14,903 bases of DNA from Desulfovibrionaceae bacterium UBA3823 (GCA_002369295.1 DFDR01000236.1:1-14903); one strand, 5' to 3'. Positions 1 to 7,996 are shown, numbered from the stretch's first letter. The notes: generated from the sequence alone by a model not told the origin. Program-made: numbers and translations.

Positions 1-600
1 CTGTTTGTTTTGTTCTATAAAATCAACAAATTGACATTCTTGCTCGCGTACTTCATTAAGTACTGTTTCAATGCTGCTAAATCTTTGACGCATTGGAGTA
101 TCGTGTGTCGTCAAAACAAGGGAAGAAAAATTTTTATCGATATTTTTCTCTGTTTCATTTGTTTTTTGGATTGTTGGTTTCAAATCAATATTGGTTTGGT
201 TTAATAATTGCTTATGATAAAGAAATAAGACAGTAGCACAGATTGATAATATTATAAGTGATACAACTATAAATTTTTTTTGTGTTATATCAAAGTGGAT
301 ATTTTTATAAAGAATACTATTATTAATAGTGTAACTAGATTTTTTATCGTTTTCTGAGCATGTCAAATCTGGGCGCAATGAATTTTTAAGTTTAGAATAA
401 AATTCTTCAACATGTCTAAGTTCATCTTTGAGGATTGATTGTGTATCACATAGCATTAGTTTAAATGGGCCTTTTAATTCTTCATTGTCAAGCATGATAC
501 ACACAATATGCTTGTTATTTTCAATAGCAAAAGTTATTTCTTTAGAAATGTATTTTGATTCCTGTGAATGTTTTGACATAAATAGCAAAATACATTCGCA
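1..600. other. AT-rich island within the TIR gene
   Basis: Bases 1 to about 600 are strongly AT-rich, with many A and T runs, while everything from about 600 to 9800 is GC-rich. The island contains only the membrane and distal part of the TIR gene on the minus strand. The change is abrupt and lies inside the TIR domain's codons. This suggests foreign origin or recombination within the gene. No recombinase, insertion sequence or tRNA edge is visible. Confidence 0.7.
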
Positions 601-789
601 GCCTCTGAGTCGCTCCTCAAGACTTGCATACCAGTTGACGCCGGGCTCTATGCCTTCATCGTACCAGATTCTGAAGCCTTCCTGATTGAGGCGTTTGATG
701 TGCTTGAAGACTTCCTTCTTGTCGTCTTGGGCATAGCTGACGAAGATATACGGGGCGTTGCCCTTGTAGGATGGGAAAGGCGTGTCCAT
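1..789 (-). CDS. TIR-domain membrane protein, C-terminus beyond window
   Basis: The frame is open for 263 codons from an ATG at 789-787 to the window edge, with no stop, so the gene is cut by the window and not broken. A GAGG Shine-Dalgarno lies about 9 nt upstream. Residues 12-100 read as a bacterial TIR domain: YIFVSYAQDD at 14-23, a GFRIWYDE strand at 38-45, GVNW at 50-53, and S-K-Y-I-S-K-E ending in E84. E84 is the position of the catalytic glutamate in NAD-cleaving TIR domains. Residues 171-191 form one hydrophobic helix (VVSLIILSICATVLFLY core), followed by a polar Asn/Lys/Glu-rich stretch. Known family role: TIR domains hydrolyse NAD or make signalling nucleotides, often in anti-phage defence; the role here is inferred. 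The first ~63 codons use GC-rich codons and the rest AT-rich ones. It lies 68 nt after the DHH gene, with no terminator seen between. Confidence 0.85.
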   Translation of the reverse strand, partial: MDTPFPSYKGNAPYIFVSYAQDDKKEVFKHIKRLNQEGFRIWYDEGIEPGVNWYASLEERLRGCECILLFMSKHSQESKYISKEITFAIENNKHIVCIMLDNEELKGPFKLMLCDTQSILKDELRHVEEFYSKLKNSLRPDLTCSENDKKSSYTINNSILYKNIHFDITQKKFIVVSLIILSICATVLFLYHKQLLNQTNIDLKPTIQKTNETEKNIDKNFSSLVLTTHDTPMRQRFSSIETVLNEVREQECQFVDFIEQNKQ

Positions 790-857
790 GTCTCTGCTTC
801 CTCAATTCGGAGCGGTCTTGTGCGGCGCGGCCTTGCTGCAAGCCTGGAGGCGATGTT

Positions 858-1979
858 TCACTCTCCCTGCCGGACGGGCCTGTCTGTCTGGGGCTGGGGA
901 GGCGTGTCCTGCGGAATGGGCTTGGAGAGGCTCCTGAGCTTTCTGGTCTCCAGGCGCTGGAGGATGAAGTCCGCAGGACGCATGTCGTCGGGGATGGCCG
1001 ATGCCGGGAATTCGGCGCGGCCGAGCGTTTTGTGGCCGCCTGCGGAGCCGACGTCGTGGAAGCAGGCATCGGAAAGGCGTCCAATGTCCCTGGTGCCGTC
1101 GCTTCTGAAGATGACCACGCAGGTCTCCTCGACGGCGCCGCTGACGGCAATCCACTTGAGGCCGTGGACGCGCGTGAAGAAGTCGGCGATGGACACCAGC
1201 ACGTCGGCGGAGGCCACGTCGCCGATCCAGGCGAAGGCACCCGACCCCTTGAGATCTTTGAGGCTGTTGAAGGCTTCGGCGAAGAGGGGAAGCCAGGACC
1301 TGAGGTATTCGCTGCGGACGATGCGGCGCACGAGGTTCTGGTCGGCCCTGCGGGAGAGCCACTGGTAGGCGTCCAGATCCTCCTCGCCGCCAGAGCGCTC
1401 GAAGGCGGCCGTGTCGGTGCGTATGCCAAGCAGGAGGGCCGTTGCCAGCGTGGCGCTGGGGCGCAGGCGCAGGAGCCTGAGGTAGCGGGTCAGGATGGTC
1501 GAGGCTGCCCCGCATACGGTGCAGATGTCCAAGAAGGCCGGCTTGTGGGCGGGGATCTGCTCGGGTCTCGGCGCAGGGTGGTGGTCGATGACGATGTCGA
1601 AGGGGATGCCGGCAAAGAGCTTGTGGTGGTGCGGCTGGCTATCGACGATGGCGAAGTGGGTGTAGTTCGCCTGCATCTCGGGCTTCCATTCCTTGATGTT
1701 GAGCCGCAGGTGCCTGATCATCGCCAGATTGTCGGGCCGGGTTATCTGGTTGATGCGGCAGACGTCCACCCAGCGCGTGCGCTGGGTGAGGATGCGCTTG
1801 AGCGCCATGGCGGAGGCCATGGCGTCGGGGTCGGCGCTTATGAGAATGCACCAGCGCTGATCCTTGGCTATCCTTTCGAGCCTGAGGGTGAGGCTGTTGC
1901 GCGCAGCCTTTATGGCTGCGGGGGACGGTCGTCGTGCCAGCATGACGGCAAGGGGTGCGGGGGATTTGCGTGTCGCCAT
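858..1979 (-). CDS. DHH/DHHA1 family phosphoesterase (NrnA-like)
   Basis: This 373-residue protein has the DHH phosphoesterase layout. Motif I is S-A-D50-P-D52-A-M-A-S-A, motif II is IVD113, the signature D132-H133-H134-P follows, and D189 sits in GIRTDTAAF. The C-terminal DHHA1 substrate-binding motif is G-S-A-G-G-H-K at 311-317. Family members use Mn2+ to hydrolyse nanoRNA, phosphoadenosine phosphate or cyclic dinucleotides in the cytoplasm; the substrate here cannot be read from sequence. I chose the ATG at 1979-1977 because AGGGGGAG lies 8 nt upstream. A GTG at 1988-1986 overlaps the upstream gene's TGA (GTGA) and would add three residues, but it has no spaced ribosome site. Translational coupling to the CbiR-like gene is likely. 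The last ~25 residues are Pro/Gln-rich and probably disordered. Confidence 0.9.
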   Translation of the reverse strand: MATRKSPAPLAVMLARRPSPAAIKAARNSLTLRLERIAKDQRWCILISADPDAMASAMALKRILTQRTRWVDVCRINQITRPDNLAMIRHLRLNIKEWKPEMQANYTHFAIVDSQPHHHKLFAGIPFDIVIDHHPAPRPEQIPAHKPAFLDICTVCGAASTILTRYLRLLRLRPSATLATALLLGIRTDTAAFERSGGEEDLDAYQWLSRRADQNLVRRIVRSEYLRSWLPLFAEAFNSLKDLKGSGAFAWIGDVASADVLVSIADFFTRVHGLKWIAVSGAVEETCVVIFRSDGTRDIGRLSDACFHDVGSAGGHKTLGRAEFPASAIPDDMRPADFILQRLETRKLRSLSKPIPQDTPPQPQTDRPVRQGE

Positions 1980-1984
1980 GGCGT

Positions 1985-2767
1985 TCACTCCCCCTGCGCC
2001 GCGCGCAGGAGTTCGGTCAGGACGGGATAGGAGGCCAGAGCCCCCTCGAGGTCGAAGACTTCAATGAGGTGCACGGCTGAAGGCTTTGCCATGCCGAGGA
2101 TGCGCAACGCCGTCTCCCGTTCCTGGGCGAGCAGCTCCGTGAGCGGGCGGTGCCTGTCGCCTCCGCCGGGGGCACTCCAGTGGAAGAGTTCCGCCTGCCG
2201 GGGCAGGGGGGATGCCAGGAGGGCGTCCTGCCGGTAGCCCATGAGGTGGCCGGCATCGAGGCACACGCCAAAGCCCTCGTCCCCGAAGAGGGCGGGATCA
2301 ATGTCGCAGAGCATGGCGCCGCGGATGTTTTCGAGCAGGACGCGGGCTGGCGAGAGCCTGCGCCAAGTCTGGATGAAGCCGGCAAGGAGCGTCGAGGCGC
2401 GCAGGCTAGGCATGTCCGCCGGGGGATGGAGGACAGCCTTGTCCGGCGCGAGGCGTTCGGCCTTGGCAAAGACGGCGAAGGCGGTTTCGGCAAGGCGCGC
2501 TGGCGTCTGCGACTCCCAGTCGAAGTCCGCCGGCAGGTGCACGTGGTAGCGCATGGGGCGGGCGGGGCGATCCTGGGTCCAGCCGCGAAGGCCTGCAGGG
2601 GGAATGTCCTTCTCGCCGTAGGCAAGGCAGGCCGCTGTCTCGAAGAAGCAGAGGCCTATCTCGGGAACTCTGCCCTCCAGGAGGCGGGCGTTGTCGGCGG
2701 CCGTGCCCGGCGTTGTCCAGGATGGCAGCGCCCAGCGCAGGGCGGCGCTAGGTGAAGAGGTTTTCAA
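1985..2767 (-). CDS. cbiR: CbiR-like cobamide remodeling phosphodiesterase (TIM barrel)
   Basis: From the TTG at 2767-2765 the protein has 260 residues and resembles the xylose-isomerase/AP-endonuclease TIM-barrel family. Candidate metal ligands occur in the expected order: E43 in FFETAAC, H75/H77 in YHVHLP, H114 in VLHPP, E146 in LLENI, D171/H174 in CLDAGH, H196 in FHWSAP, D204/H206 in GDRH, and E236 in HLIEVF. This pattern recalls CbiR, which cleaves cobamides at the phosphodiester of the nucleotide loop so the lower ligand can be exchanged. The CbiR name is my recognition and less certain than the fold. The frame is open back to 2944, but that extension is Ser/Arg/Pro-rich shadow sequence inside the M16 gene. 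TTG has a GGGATGG site upstream, which fits a 20-nt overlap with the M16 gene. Confidence 0.65.
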   Translation of the reverse strand: MKTSSPSAALRWALPSWTTPGTAADNARLLEGRVPEIGLCFFETAACLAYGEKDIPPAGLRGWTQDRPARPMRYHVHLPADFDWESQTPARLAETAFAVFAKAERLAPDKAVLHPPADMPSLRASTLLAGFIQTWRRLSPARVLLENIRGAMLCDIDPALFGDEGFGVCLDAGHLMGYRQDALLASPLPRQAELFHWSAPGGGDRHRPLTELLAQERETALRILGMAKPSAVHLIEVFDLEGALASYPVLTELLRAAQGE

Positions 2768-5666
2768 CGTTCCATCCCTGCCTTTCCGCGGCCTCGGCCG
2801 CCTTGGCGCCGCCGATGACGCTGACGATGCCCTTCCTGGCTGCTTCCTGCATGACGTCGGCAAAGTTCCTGAAGTCGGCCAGCGTGGTGCCGAGGATTTC
2901 CTCGCGCATGCGCTGGCGGTCCTCTTCGGTGAAGCCGCAGACATAGTCGGAGAGGGCGCGGACGCCTCTGGCGTCGGGCAGCAGGTAGAGGTCGAGGTCG
3001 CCCACGGCGCCGACGATGGCGCGGTCGAGTTCGTCCCGGCTCAGGTCGCAGGAGGCGAGGTAGCCGGCGATGCCGTCGTAGGCCTTGATGGTCTCGAGCA
3101 CGTTGGGATCGCGGTAGCTCGTGCAGCAGAAGCTGCCCGTGGTGCGGGAGAGCGAGCAGGAAGCGCCGTAGGCGCCGCCCTTGACGCGCACGGCGTCCCA
3201 CAGGTAGCCCATGCGCAGGTGGCGCATGATGACATGGCTCGTGCCGGAGTAGGCATAGCCGAGCGCGTAGAGGTTGCAGCCCTTGCCCACGTAGTTGACC
3301 TGGCCTGGCGTCACGAAGGCCTCGCCGTGCACTGGGGGAAGCGTGGCAAGCGTCTGCACGCCAAGGCGGGGCTCGCCTGCGGGAAGCTTGGCCAGCAGGG
3401 CCCTGGAGCGCTCGAAGACAGGCTCGCAGGCTGCGCCTTCGGCGATGCAGTCCACGTAGGCGCCGCAACCGGCAAGGACCGCTTCGCGCAGTTCGGCCAG
3501 ATCCTTGAAGATCTGCTCCCTGGCGGCATTGTAGTCGGCAAGGATGGCCCGGCAGCGCCTGAGCGCCTCCACGCCGGACGACACTTCGCCTATGGCCGAG
3601 GCCACTGTGAGGCGGGAGAGGATGCGCTGGCGCACTTCGGCGTTGCCGGCAACGAGCAGGCCCTGCTCCATGTGCGTCTTGGCCTCGAGCAGGATCTCGT
3701 TGACGCGCTTGGCGAGCATGTCCTGGTCCGTTGCCGGCTCGAAGAGCATCTCCTCGAGGATGTCGAACCAGTCCTGCACCTTGCCGTAGAGAGCCTTGCC
3801 CGAGAGGCTCAGGTAGCAGCGGCAGCGTCCCTGCTCGTCGGTGAGCACAGAGAGTCCGCAGTCAAGGCCGCCGGTCTTGGCCGCGATGAGGTCGCCGAGC
3901 TGGGTGTAGTCGCGCCGTGCCGTGCCGGTGCCGCGGAAGACGCTGTTGAAGAGCGGAACCATGGCCGCCAGGCGCTCGGGCAGGGGCGGCAGGGGCAGAA
4001 GCAGGCAGTTGTAGGCTATGCCCCGGGTGGGCAGGTCGTGGCGGATGAAGTGGACCGGTCCCTCGATCCGCGCCTCGAGGGGCGTGATGCGGTTCTCGCG
4101 CGGCATGTCGTCCGGCTTGAGGTTGGGAATGGTGGCCGCGGCTTCGGGGGAATCGGGCCTGTCCTGTGCCTCCTTAAGCTGGCGGGTGATCTCGCACATT
4201 TTTCGGCGATCTTCGGGGCTAGCCTTGGCCTGGACGGCGTTGACGCGGGCTGCCTCGTCGGCTGCCAGACGCTCCGCCATGCCCTCGTCGGGATAGAGGA
4301 CGACGGTCGCCCGGGAGGGATTGTCGAGAAACCAGGTGCGCAGGGCGTTCTCGAAGACCTTTTCGCCAGAGGCAAGGCGCCGCTTGATGCTGGCGAGCGG
4401 CGCCTCCCAGCGCAGGGCCGTCAGGGGATCGCCGTCGTAGAGCCAGGTGGAGAGCGCCTGGAGCATGGCCGCCAGGCCTCTGGGGAAGTTGCCGAAGTTG
4501 CTTTCCCGGTAGGCGAATTCGGTGGAGTTGAGGGCCGCCTCCACGGCCGCCGGATCGATGCCATCGTCGCAGAGCCGGCGCAGGGTGTCGAAGATGAGCT
4601 TTTCCGCGGCCGGGATGTCCTCGCGCTTCACGCCCTTGAGGCCGGTCGAGTAGAAGAGCTGGCGCAGATCGCTCTCGAGGCCGGCGCCCGCCGTGTCCTC
4701 GCCGAGTCCCGAGGAGATGAGGGCGCGGCGCAGGGGCGATCCCGGCATGCCCTCAAGAATGGAGCCCAGCATTTCGAGCACCAGCGAGAGTTCCACGTCG
4801 CCCCGCTCGCCGCAAAGCCAGTTCACCGTGAAGAGGCACTTGGGATCGGCCTGGCCCGGCTGCACGGCGTAGGGCACCTCCCGGCGCACAGGCGCGGCAA
4901 AGGGCTTCTGCAGAGGGATGGCGGAATCGACGTTGCGGAACTCGTAGCCCTTGAGCTCCTCGGCCACGATCTCGAGCCTGCGCTCCTCGGGGTCGTCGCC
5001 CCAGAAGAAGAAGCGGGCGTTGCTCGGATGGTAGTAGGAGGCGTGGAAGTCCCGGTAGGCCTCGTAGGTCAGATTGGGAATCTCGGCAGGCCTGCCGCCG
5101 GAGTCGAGGGAGTAGAGCGTGTCGGGAAACATGGCATGCTGGCTCTCCTCGGCGAGGCAGGAGTCGGGCGAGGAGTAGACGCCCTTCATTTCGTTGTAGA
5201 CCACGCCCTTGTAGGACCATGCGCCGTCGGGCGTGTCGGCTTCGACGTGCCAGCCTTCCTGGCGGAAGCTGTTCTCGGAGATGCGCGGATGGAAGACGGC
5301 GTCGAGGTAGACGTCGATGAGGTTGTAGAAGTCCTGCAGGTTGGCGCTGGCCACGGGATAGCAGGTCTTGTCCGGGAAGGTGAAGGCGTTGAGGAATGTC
5401 TGCAGGGATCCCTTGAGGAGGTTTACGAAGGGTTCCTTTACCGGGTACTTCTCCGAGCCGCAGAGCACGGAGTGCTCGATGATGTGGGCAACGCCCGTGG
5501 AGTCTTTGGGCGGGGTGCGGAAGGCGACGCCGAAGCACTTGTTTTCGTCGCTGTTGACGATGGAAAGCACCTGGGCGCCGGTGGCGGCGTGCTTCCAGAG
5601 ACGGACGGCGCCGCTGACTTCGGCGCACTCGCATTCAGCGATAAGGATGAAGGCCGGATTGTTCAT
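2748..5666 (-). CDS. M16C zinc metallopeptidase, PreP-like
   Basis: This 972-residue protein has both halves of an M16C peptidase of the presequence-protease type. The inverted zinc motif H61-I-I-E64-H65 is followed by a conserved S-V-L-C-G-S-x-K-Y-P-V-K-E-P-F stretch. A third ligand is likely E159 in YNEMKG, at the spacing known for PreP. The C-terminal half keeps the substrate-binding Arg/Tyr pair in VRVKGGAYG. Such enzymes close around unfolded peptides and degrade them to short fragments; there is no signal peptide from the chosen start, so it is probably cytoplasmic. The ATG at 5666-5664 has GAGGA about 8 nt upstream. The frame stays open to 5912, but the extra 82 residues lack family similarity. 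It is the first gene of the minus-strand cluster and overlaps the next gene by 20 nt. Confidence 0.93.
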   Translation of the reverse strand: MNNPAFILIAECECAEVSGAVRLWKHAATGAQVLSIVNSDENKCFGVAFRTPPKDSTGVAHIIEHSVLCGSEKYPVKEPFVNLLKGSLQTFLNAFTFPDKTCYPVASANLQDFYNLIDVYLDAVFHPRISENSFRQEGWHVEADTPDGAWSYKGVVYNEMKGVYSSPDSCLAEESQHAMFPDTLYSLDSGGRPAEIPNLTYEAYRDFHASYYHPSNARFFFWGDDPEERRLEIVAEELKGYEFRNVDSAIPLQKPFAAPVRREVPYAVQPGQADPKCLFTVNWLCGERGDVELSLVLEMLGSILEGMPGSPLRRALISSGLGEDTAGAGLESDLRQLFYSTGLKGVKREDIPAAEKLIFDTLRRLCDDGIDPAAVEAALNSTEFAYRESNFGNFPRGLAAMLQALSTWLYDGDPLTALRWEAPLASIKRRLASGEKVFENALRTWFLDNPSRATVVLYPDEGMAERLAADEAARVNAVQAKASPEDRRKMCEITRQLKEAQDRPDSPEAAATIPNLKPDDMPRENRITPLEARIEGPVHFIRHDLPTRGIAYNCLLLPLPPLPERLAAMVPLFNSVFRGTGTARRDYTQLGDLIAAKTGGLDCGLSVLTDEQGRCRCYLSLSGKALYGKVQDWFDILEEMLFEPATDQDMLAKRVNEILLEAKTHMEQGLLVAGNAEVRQRILSRLTVASAIGEVSSGVEALRRCRAILADYNAAREQIFKDLAELREAVLAGCGAYVDCIAEGAACEPVFERSRALLAKLPAGEPRLGVQTLATLPPVHGEAFVTPGQVNYVGKGCNLYALGYAYSGTSHVIMRHLRMGYLWDAVRVKGGAYGASCSLSRTTGSFCCTSYRDPNVLETIKAYDGIAGYLASCDLSRDELDRAIVGAVGDLDLYLLPDARGVRALSDYVCGFTEEDRQRMREEILGTTLADFRNFADVMQEAARKGIVSVIGGAKAAEAAERQGWNVENLFT

Positions 5667-6237
5667 GCAAAGGTCCTCGATGCGGTCAAACGGTTGGAAT
5701 AGATCCGGATAAGAATAGATGGTTGCGTCCCGTTTGAAAAGAGCCCGCATGCACCGCGCCTGGCAGGCTGCGGCAGCCTGAAGCGAGTCCGCATGGCTGC
5801 CTTCAAGCGGGATCTGGCCGTGGAGTCCATGGCGTGGCAAAAGCAGAGCGCCCTGCTTTTTTGCGTTCTTGTTATTTTTCAAGTGGTTGCCCTGTGCCTT
5901 CTGCATCGGCAAGGTCAGCGGACAGCCTGGCTGGCGCGCTGCGTCGCGCCGCCGGGGGGCTTGCCGTCAGTCCGCAAGGCATCAGCCAGCCTTCATAAGG
6001 AGACATGCCGTGAAAATTTGTCGCGCGTGCTCCACAAGCGCTTCAGGGGGGCGTGCCCGGCAGGCGCTTCGCCGGTTTGCCGCCGCGGCCGCGCGAAGCA
6101 ATAGGCATTATGCGGGGCAGGGTGCACAGCCGGCACTTTTCCCAGAGGGCATCCGGCGACTGTTGCCGAAAGGCCCTATGCGTTCTACCTTGGCCGCGGT
6201 TCTGCTGCATTCCCCATCCGGTTCCGAGGAGGTGTCC
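5667..6237. other. Divergent intergenic region, no convincing gene
   Basis: This 571-bp spacer separates the divergent M16 gene and the LprI-like gene, so it should hold promoters for both; I cannot place either with confidence. Open frames exist on both strands but have no recognisable product. An AAGGAG followed by GTG at 6010-6012 is in frame with the LprI-like gene and could give a 76-residue N-terminal extension. That extension is Arg/Ala-rich and would bury the signal peptide, so I do not favour it. An 8-bp inverted repeat lies near the M16 start. Confidence 0.6.
5686..5737. repeat. 8-bp inverted repeat upstream of the M16 gene
   Basis: TCAAACGG at 5686-5693 and its exact complement CCGTTTGA at 5730-5737 are separated by 36 nt. 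The spacer carries the palindrome ATCCGGAT (5703-5710) and a repeated AATAGAT. The element lies 20-71 nt upstream of the M16 start codon, so it could be an operator or a leader-RNA stem. Function is unknown, and chance occurrence is possible. Confidence 0.35.
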
Positions 6238-7875
6238 ATGTTCGCAATGCCTGCCGTGCGGACCCTTGCCTTTGCACTTGCCATGGCGATGCTGGGCGCG
6301 ACGGCTTCTGCCCTGCTTCAGCCCGCCTGCGCCGCCAGGCCCAGCTTCACCACCGAGGACTTCCGCCGGCTCAAGACGAGCTGGCCTGAGTTTGCGGATG
6401 CCGTGGCCGAGCGCAACCGCCACCTCGGCAAGCTCGAGCAGATGCTCTCGCCCGCGGAGTGGGAGGAGCTCATGCAGGACGTCAAGGCCTGGCAGGCCAG
6501 GCGCACGGACGAAGTCGCGGTCCTCATGCAGGGCGGCATGCCCTACCGGGACGCCTGCCTCAAGAGCCTGCTTGACCGCGTCGTCGTGCTCCACGGCTAC
6601 CTGCGCGAAGGGCGTCTCGGCAGTCCCTCCCGCTGGCTCGAGCCTGGCGCCTCCAACCTGCACTACCTCTACTATAGAATGGCAAGCCCCCGGTACCGCC
6701 AGGCGACGGACGAGCTCAACGCCCTGTGGAAGCGGCTCCGCGCGGAGCTGCCGGCAGAGGAGTTCCAGCCCCTGCTGGAGGAGCAGCGCGCCTGGCTCAG
6801 GCGCACGCCTGCCGCCGTGGCCGAACTGACGGGCCAGGGCTGGAGCGGCATCGAAGCCGGCATCAGGGTTTCGCGCGAACGAACCCAGGAGCTTGCCGCC
6901 CGCTTCGGGCTTGCGGGCGGAGGGGGCAGGGCTTCCGCCAAGGCTTTGCCCCGCGCCGTGGAGACGTGGACGCTGCGCCAGAACCCGCCGGAGCAGGCGC
7001 GCCCTGCCGGCGAAAGCGCGCAGGGAGAGGGCGGCATTTCGCCCTTCGACTGGATGCGCCTGCAGGAGAGTTCCAGCGACTACGCCGAGATGGCCAGGGA
7101 GCACGGGCGGCTCATGCGCCTCCTGCGCAGGTCGCTGCCAGAGCGGGACCGGGAGGAGCTGCAACGGGAGGAGGAAGCGTGGACGGCGTCCCGAACCGCC
7201 ATGGCCTCGCGTCTTGCGGCCGCCGGCGCTTCGCGCGCCGAAGCCTGCCAGCGCGTGCTCATGGACAGGCTTGTCGTCCTGCAGGGCTATGCCGACGATG
7301 GGCGCATGGGCCGGCAGCGCAGCGCCCTTGCCCCCGGCGCCACGAACCTCCACCATCTGCTCTACCGCCTGGAGTCGCCTGCCTACCGCAAGGCATCGGA
7401 CGAACTCGACGCCCTCTGGCGCCAGATCAAGGCGAGGCTTCCCCAGCAGGTGTTCAGGCCAGTCCTGGAGGAGCAGCGCGCCTGGCTTGCATCCAGCGGC
7501 AGGGACGTGCTGCGCCTCATGGACCAGGGCTGCACCAACGTCGAGGCCTGCACGCAGGTGACCGAAGCCAGAATCGAGAACCTGAGCCGCCGCTTTGGCG
7601 TGTCCGAGGACTCCTTCCGCCTGCCTGCAGGAAGGCAGGGACAGAGCTCCTTTGCCGGTCGCCAGCCGGTCCCGCGTCCTGTTGCGGAGCAGGAGCGGCG
7701 CCAGGCCGGGCCTGCCGCTCCCGCCGGATCCGCCGATTCCGCAGGCGGGGAGCAGCGCTCCTGGCAGGCCTCCCGCAGGGAAGTCGCCCCGCCGACGAAC
7801 AACGAAGTCGACGACCACGACGTGCGCATGCTGCAGCTCGTGGAGGAGGCCGGCAAGGACTTCGCGCCCGAATAG
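6238..7875 (+). CDS. Exported protein with duplicated LprI/DUF1311-like units
   Basis: The 545-residue product begins with an N-terminal signal sequence (MFAMPAVRTL then an Ala/Leu/Met core, possible cleavage after A24 or C31-A32), so it is probably periplasmic. GAGGAGG lies 5 nt before the ATG. Residues ~45-224 and ~272-454 are two copies of one block. Matching landmarks are R-V-V-V-L-H-G-Y / R-L-V-V-L-Q-G-Y, PGASNLHYLYYR / PGATNLHHLLYR, and LLEEQRAWL / VLEEQRAWL. The second half of each block (Y-R-x-A-x-D-E-L, E-E-Q-R-A-W-L, then E-R/A-R near a terminal R-F-G) resembles the LprI N-terminal domain, DUF1311. The first half looks like a diverged relative. LprI proteins can inhibit lysozyme; that activity is not shown here. 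The tail (~455-520) is Gln/Arg/Pro/Ala-rich and likely disordered. Confidence 0.8.
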   Translation: MFAMPAVRTLAFALAMAMLGATASALLQPACAARPSFTTEDFRRLKTSWPEFADAVAERNRHLGKLEQMLSPAEWEELMQDVKAWQARRTDEVAVLMQGGMPYRDACLKSLLDRVVVLHGYLREGRLGSPSRWLEPGASNLHYLYYRMASPRYRQATDELNALWKRLRAELPAEEFQPLLEEQRAWLRRTPAAVAELTGQGWSGIEAGIRVSRERTQELAARFGLAGGGGRASAKALPRAVETWTLRQNPPEQARPAGESAQGEGGISPFDWMRLQESSSDYAEMAREHGRLMRLLRRSLPERDREELQREEEAWTASRTAMASRLAAAGASRAEACQRVLMDRLVVLQGYADDGRMGRQRSALAPGATNLHHLLYRLESPAYRKASDELDALWRQIKARLPQQVFRPVLEEQRAWLASSGRDVLRLMDQGCTNVEACTQVTEARIENLSRRFGVSEDSFRLPAGRQGQSSFAGRQPVPRPVAEQERRQAGPAAPAGSADSAGGEQRSWQASRREVAPPTNNEVDDHDVRMLQLVEEAGKDFAPE

Positions 7876-7908
7876 GCCCCTGCGGCGGAAAAAGCGGGAA
7901 ACCAGCCC

Positions 7909-7937
7909 TTGCCAAGCGCTTCGCCTTGGGGTAAAAG
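7909..7937 (+). promoter_or_regulatory. Candidate sigma-70 promoter for rpsB-tsf
   Basis: TTGCCA at 7909-7914 and TAAAAG at 7932-7937 are spaced by 17 nt and lie about 110 nt before rpsB. The -35 matches TTGACA at 5 of 6 positions and the -10 matches TATAAT at 4 of 6. The placement fits a long ribosomal-protein leader. No start site is proven. Confidence 0.5.
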
Positions 7938-7979
7938 GCTTGCTCCTTAAAAAGCACACTGGGGCAGCGGCTCGGGGTG

Positions 7980-7996
7980 CCCGGCCTGGGGCCGGG
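7980..7996 (+). promoter_or_regulatory. GC-rich hairpin in the rpsB leader
   Basis: CCCGGCC (7980-7986) and GGCCGGG (7990-7996) form a perfect 7-bp stem with a three-base TGG gap. It lies about 50 nt upstream of the rpsB start and downstream of the proposed promoter. No T run follows, so it is not a simple terminator. A structured leader is known for autoregulated rpsB mRNAs in other proteobacteria; equivalence here is inference. Confidence 0.45.

Noticed and set aside
771..2030. Long plus-strand open frame opposite the DHH gene
   Set aside because: The opposite strand carries all DHH and DHHA1 motifs; the plus-strand reading is Gly/Val/Asp-rich shadow sequence.
2691..5702. Open frame of about 1000 codons on the plus strand opposite the M16 gene
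   Set aside because: The translation is low-complexity Gly/Ala/Val/Glu-rich with no family motifs. It is the antisense shadow of a GC-rich gene whose minus-strand product has clear catalytic motifs.
5667..5912. N-terminal extension of the M16 frame to 5912
   Set aside because: The extra residues lack similarity to the family, while the ATG at 5666 has a well-placed GAGGA.
5793..6104. Small plus-strand open frame with a hydrophobic stretch in the divergent spacer
   Set aside because: No ribosome site at its start and no recognisable family; the hydrophobic stretch lies opposite the Lys/Asn-rich upstream extension of the M16 frame.
6043..7959. Long minus-strand open frame across the LprI-like gene
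   Set aside because: No signal peptide, motif or ribosome site; the plus strand has a signal peptide and an internal protein repeat.
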